Below are positions 48,461 to 51,497 of a stretch of 51,497 nt of DNA, piece after piece. The stretch covers positions 1-51,497 of the forward strand of contig JBEDUK010000028.1 of NCBI GenBank assembly GCA_040414485.1, written 5' to 3'. Origin of the DNA: JBEDUK01 sp040414485 (GTDB lineage: Bacteria > Actinomycetota > UBA4738). Below the pieces are notes generated by a model. That model had not been told where the DNA came from. It did no database searches and saw only the letters and a program-made list of their open reading frames with translations. Both the position numbers and the translations under genes were made by a program. Position 1 is the first letter of the stretch. The number at the start of each line of letters is the position of its first letter.

Positions 48461-49137
48461 CCGAAGGAACCGTGGACGTGACCGCGACCGGCGACGATGT
48501 CGCCGTCCGCCCGCCGCGCCGACGTGCGCCACGCGGGCAGGGCGAGCTTCTTCGCGACGAGATCCTCGAAGCCACCGAGCGCCTCCTGCTGGACAGCGGC
48601 GGGGACGAGGCGGCCGTCTCCATCCGGGGCGTCGCCGACGCGGTCGGTGTCACCCCGCCGTCGATCTACCTGCACTTCGCCGACAAGAACGAACTGATCT
48701 TTGCGGTCTGCGAGAAGCACTTCGCCGAACTGGACCGGCGCCTCCAGGAAGCCGCCGCGGGCTCTGACGATCCCCTCGAATCGCTGCGCCTCCGCGGGCG
48801 CGCCTACGTGCGGTTCGGCGTCGAGCATCCCGGCCCGTACCGCATCCTGTTCATGAGCAAGCCGGCGATGGCGCCGGAGTGGTGGACGCACGAACGTATC
48901 CAGGAGAGCGCCTCGTTCATGCACCTTGTCGAGGCCGTTCAGGGCTGCATCGACGCCGGGGCCATCGCGTCGGGGGATCCGATCCGGATCTCCGTGGCCG
49001 TGTGGGCCGCCGTCCACGGCATCACGTCCCTGCTGATCTCCAAGTCCGTGCTGCCATGGCCCGACCCCGACGAGCTCAGCTCGTTCATGTGCGACGTCCT
49101 GATCGACGGGCTCAGAGAGGCCGCGGCGCACTCCTGA
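48457..49137 (+). CDS. TetR-family regulator of the MMPL exporter
   Basis: 226 residues from GTG 48457, which overlaps the MMPL stop. The HTH is at about 29-75: RDEILEATERLLLDSGGDEA, SIRGVADAVGVTPPSIYLHF and FADKNELIFAVCEKHFAEL, the usual TetR pattern. The C-terminal domain (VEHPGPYRILFMSKPAMAPE, IRISVAVWAAVHGITSLLIS) matches the TetR_C subgroup with a WAxxHGxxxLL motif that binds a ligand. It most likely represses its own operon and is released by a compound the exporter carries; both points are inference from context. Confidence 0.9.
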   Translation: MTEGTVDVTATGDDVAVRPPRRRAPRGQGELLRDEILEATERLLLDSGGDEAAVSIRGVADAVGVTPPSIYLHFADKNELIFAVCEKHFAELDRRLQEAAAGSDDPLESLRLRGRAYVRFGVEHPGPYRILFMSKPAMAPEWWTHERIQESASFMHLVEAVQGCIDAGAIASGDPIRISVAVWAAVHGITSLLISKSVLPWPDPDELSSFMCDVLIDGLREAAAHS

Positions 49138-49199
49138 CCGCGCATGTGGGCGGAGCGCATGCATCCCGGGACCCCCTCGCCCGGTAATCTGATGCGGCC

Positions 49200-50615
49200 A
49201 TGACCCACCCGCTGGATCCCACGCCCGAGCAGATGCGCCGGATGGGCCAGGAGGCGCTCGAAGAGGCGGTCTCGTTCCTGGCAGGCGTGGCCGACGCGCC
49301 CGCGTCGGCGTACGAGGGCGTCGCCGAGGCGCTCACCGCCCTTCGCGAGCCGGCGCCCGAGTACGGCGAGGCGTTCGACGAGGTCCTGCGAACGATCGCG
49401 CACGCGGCGTCGATCGGTCACGAAACCGCGGGCCCGGGGTTCCTGGCGTTCATCCCGGGCGGAGGGCTCTTCGCGTCGTCGCTGGCCGATCTCCTCGCCG
49501 ACACGTTCAACCGGTTCGTCAACATGTGGCAGCCGGCGCCCGGATTCGCCCAGATCGAGGCCACCGCGGTGCGCTGGATGCAGGATCTGTTCGACCATCC
49601 GCCCGAGGCCCGCGGCGTGCTCACCACCGGCGGGTCCATGGCGAATCTCGCCGCGATCGTGACCGCCCGGTGCGCCCTGCTCCCGGAATCGTTCCTCGAC
49701 GGCGTGCTGTACACGTCCGAGCAGGCCCACGCCTCGGTGCCGAAGGCCGCGGGCATCGCGGGATTCCCGGCCCATTCGGTGCGTGAGGTCCCGACGGATC
49801 CCGACCTGCGCATGAGCGTCGAGGCGCTCGGGGAGATGGTCCGCGCCGACCGCGAACGCGGCATGACGCCGTTCATGGTGGTCGCGGCCGCCGGCACGAC
49901 GAACACCGGCACGATCGACCCGATCGCCGACGTCGTGTCGTTCTGCCGCGAGGAGGGTCTGTGGGTGCACGTCGACGGCGCCTACGGCGGCCCGTTCCAG
50001 ATGACGGACCGGGGCCGCGCGCTGTTCCGGGGGATCACGGAGGCGGACTCGATCACGTTCGACCCCCACAAGTGCATGTTCCTTCCCTACGGAACCGGCT
50101 GCCTGCTGGTGCGGGACGGAGCGAAGCTGCGCGCGGCCCACTACCAGCACGGCGACTACCTGCAGGACATGGCGCCGGAGGACGAGATCCCGAACTTCAC
50201 CGAGTACTCGCCGGAGCTGTCACGCGACTTCCGCGGCCTGCGCCTGTGGCTGCCCATCAAGCTGCACGGCATGGGCGCGTTCCGCGAAGCGCTCGACGAG
50301 AAGCTGGACCTCGCCCAGCACCTCTATCAGGCGCTGTCGGACACGCCGAATTTCGAGCTCCCGGTCAAGCCGGATCTGACCGTGGTGCCGTTTCGCTACG
50401 TGCCGCCGTCGGCGTCATCGGACGAGGAGGTCGACGACCTCAACCGGGCCCTGCTGGACCGCATCAACGAGACGCGGCGGGTGTTCATGTCCTCGACGCT
50501 GCTGCGCGGCCGCTTCGTGATCCGACCGTGCATCGTGTCGCACCGCACGCACAAGGATCGTATCGACGAGGCGATCGAGATCATCCGGTCCGCGGCGACG
50601 TCACTCGCCCGTTAG
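49200..50615 (+). CDS. PLP-dependent aromatic L-amino acid decarboxylase family protein
   Basis: 471 residues from ATG 49200; TAATCT (49185-49190) ten bases upstream is a likely -10 for a leaderless mRNA. Group II decarboxylase fold: GPGFLAFIPGGGLFASSLAD, GVLTTGGSMANLAAIVTAR, AAAGTTNTGTIDPI, VHVDGAYGGPFQM and the Schiff-base Lys in ADSITFDPHKCMFLPYGTG. Members make tyramine, dopamine, serotonin, tryptamine or related amines, but paralogues with aldehyde-synthase activity exist. The substrate cannot be predicted. It follows the TetR gene on the same strand with its own promoter-like box. Confidence 0.9.
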   Translation: MTHPLDPTPEQMRRMGQEALEEAVSFLAGVADAPASAYEGVAEALTALREPAPEYGEAFDEVLRTIAHAASIGHETAGPGFLAFIPGGGLFASSLADLLADTFNRFVNMWQPAPGFAQIEATAVRWMQDLFDHPPEARGVLTTGGSMANLAAIVTARCALLPESFLDGVLYTSEQAHASVPKAAGIAGFPAHSVREVPTDPDLRMSVEALGEMVRADRERGMTPFMVVAAAGTTNTGTIDPIADVVSFCREEGLWVHVDGAYGGPFQMTDRGRALFRGITEADSITFDPHKCMFLPYGTGCLLVRDGAKLRAAHYQHGDYLQDMAPEDEIPNFTEYSPELSRDFRGLRLWLPIKLHGMGAFREALDEKLDLAQHLYQALSDTPNFELPVKPDLTVVPFRYVPPSASSDEEVDDLNRALLDRINETRRVFMSSTLLRGRFVIRPCIVSHRTHKDRIDEAIEIIRSAATSLAR

Positions 50616-50640
50616 GGCAGCGCCTGTCATCCTCCGGCCG

Positions 50641-51273
50641 ATGCCCGACCCGATGAGGATGAGGATCGCCATCCCGAACCCGTCACTGGTCGTGCTGATC
50701 GGTGCCAGCGGTTCGGGCAAGTCGACGTTCGCCGCCCGCCACTTCCTGCCGAGCGAGACCGTCTCGTCGGACGAGTGCCGGCGCCTGGTCTCCGACGACG
50801 CGAACGACCAGTCGGCGACCGCCGCGGCGTTCGAGGTCGTGCACCTGATCGCGTCGAAGCGTCTGGAGGCGGGGCGTCTGGCTGTGATCGACGCGACGAA
50901 CGTGCAGGAGGAGTCGCGGTGGCCGCTGGTGGCGCTCGCGCGGGCGCAGGGCTGCCTGCCGGTGGCGATCGTGTTCGACCTGCCGGAGGGCGTGTGCCGG
51001 GCGCGAAATCGGAGCCGGCCGGACAGGAACGTCCGCTCGTGGGTGATCCGCAATCAGTTGCAGAACCTCCGCCGATCATTGGGAGACCTCGGGCGAGAGG
51101 GCTTCGACCGCGTATTCGTCCTTCGTTCGGAAGAAGAGGTGGATTCGCTCGAGGTGGTCCGTGAGTCGCCGTCCACCGACCGCCGCGATGACGGGACGTT
51201 CGACACTCCGGAGGCGGTCCTGCGTCCGTCGTCGCGGTCAGGTCCGCCCGCCGGCGGACCCGCACGTCGGTGA
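50641..51273 (+). CDS. Kinase domain of the bacterial Pnkp (polynucleotide kinase) family, stand-alone
   Basis: 210 residues; start could be ATG 50641, 50653 or 50659. P-loop LVVLIGASGSGKSTFAARHF, then SSDECRRLVSDDANDQSATA, VIDATNVQEESRWPLVALAR, VAIVFDLPEGVCRARN and NRSRPDRNVRSWVIRNQ. This closely follows the N-terminal 5'-OH kinase module of bacterial Pnkp, the RNA-repair enzyme that also carries a phosphatase and a ligase-like domain (about 850 residues). Here the frame ends with FDTPEAVLRPSSRSG, where the full-length protein would continue into the phosphatase motif FDIIGDVHG. It is a natural short form or a truncated remnant. Confidence 0.78.
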   Translation: MPDPMRMRIAIPNPSLVVLIGASGSGKSTFAARHFLPSETVSSDECRRLVSDDANDQSATAAAFEVVHLIASKRLEAGRLAVIDATNVQEESRWPLVALARAQGCLPVAIVFDLPEGVCRARNRSRPDRNVRSWVIRNQLQNLRRSLGDLGREGFDRVFVLRSEEEVDSLEVVRESPSTDRRDDGTFDTPEAVLRPSSRSGPPAGGPARR

Positions 51274-51295
51274 CACCATCAGGGCCAGTCCAGGA

Positions 51296-51497
51296 TCATT
51301 GTCGATCAGACCAGAGGTCGGTCAGCAACTCGTCGACCGCTCGGCGGCCGCCGCGCCCGTGATCGGAGCTCTGGCTCGCGACGCCGGCCTCGTCGTCACT
51401 GAACGAGGTCCGCTCGTCGAAATGCTCGCGGACCGATGGCGCGAGGAACCGCGAGAGCTGCGCGTACGAATGCCGGTCCGACCGCGGCCGGCCGCCC
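51296..51497 (-). CDS. C-terminal end of an unrecognised minus-strand protein (partial)
   Basis: Open at the right edge; 66 residues read from base 51496 down to a TGA (complement of 51296-51298). The frame has consistently G/C third positions and a protein-like pattern (HSYAQLSRFLAPSVREHF, then RRAVDELLTDLWSDRQ). The other two minus frames stop or read poorly. I do not recognise the family. It converges on the Pnkp-like kinase gene with a 22-base gap. Confidence 0.5.
   Translation of the reverse strand, partial: GGRPRSDRHSYAQLSRFLAPSVREHFDERTSFSDDEAGVASQSSDHGRGGRRAVDELLTDLWSDRQ

Noticed and set aside
49200..51273. A biosynthetic cluster made of the decarboxylase, MMPL exporter and kinase
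   Set aside because: No core synthase, carrier protein or tailoring gene is present, and the genes have separate promoter-like boxes.
51274..51497. A continuation of the Pnkp-like gene through a frameshift
   Set aside because: The plus-strand frames here do not show the phosphatase motif, while the minus strand has a clean, high-GC3 coding frame.

Overview
The window reads as chromosomal DNA of a high-GC actinobacterium (Actinomycetota). Supporting signs are a CarD C-terminus followed by a PIN/TRAM protein, ispD, ispF and rlmB; a DUF3263 + LytR_C gene pair like the one I recall from mycobacteria; CIRCE-controlled groEL; many GTG starts with ATGA/GTGA overlaps; and several -10 hexamers placed 7-10 nt before start codons (leaderless mRNAs). 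The class cannot be fixed from this sequence. I see no phage, transposon, integrase, CRISPR array or secondary-metabolite cluster. No stretch over 300 bases lacks a gene.

Layout. 1-3717: end of carD, membrane PIN/TRAM protein, ispD-ispF-rlmB, tRNA-Thr(TGT). 3771-13645: menaquinone locus: a two-HTH MerR regulator, menG, menF, then an Asp-box propeller gene with a MoaD-like gene, then menB-menA-menC-menD on the minus strand, divergent from menE. No MenH or DHNA-CoA thioesterase gene is seen here. 13677-18046: acetyl-CoA synthetase, DUF3263 protein, LytR_C protein, AI-2E-type permease. 18105-24189: cupredoxin lipoprotein, Rrf2 regulator, orphan protein, RlmN, TldD/TldE, CoA-binding protein. 24193-28409 (minus): pore-like membrane protein, GH5-like lipoprotein and a secreted Trp-rich propeller. 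28493-35012: CIRCE-groEL, three different NlpC/P60 cell-wall hydrolases, two TatA-family genes and a degenerate receiver protein. 35184-38247: small acidic protein; operon of two acyl-CoA dehydrogenases ending in an N-terminally extended GroES-like protein. 38435-40462: aldo/keto reductase, NUDIX, small hypothetical. 40537-43769: molybdate module (HTH-Mop regulator, modA, modB, modC). 43779-46002: DUF309, hemolysin III-type and ROK kinase genes joined by start/stop overlaps. 46199-49137: MMPL exporter with its TetR regulator. 49200-51497: PLP decarboxylase, a kinase-only Pnkp-like protein and the end of an unrecognised minus-strand gene.

How it fits together. The men genes supply a respiratory quinone and are one step short of complete. 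The Tat components, NlpC/P60 hydrolases, LytR_C protein and MMPL exporter are envelope functions. The molybdate module has a palindrome directly in front of its regulator, which suggests self-control. The least explained parts are the propeller/MoaD-like pair inside the men locus, the GroES-like protein in the acyl-CoA dehydrogenase operon, the pseudo-receiver, the pore/GH5/CoA-binding trio and the lone Pnkp-type kinase. I did not find a clearly new multi-gene system; these are the best candidates.
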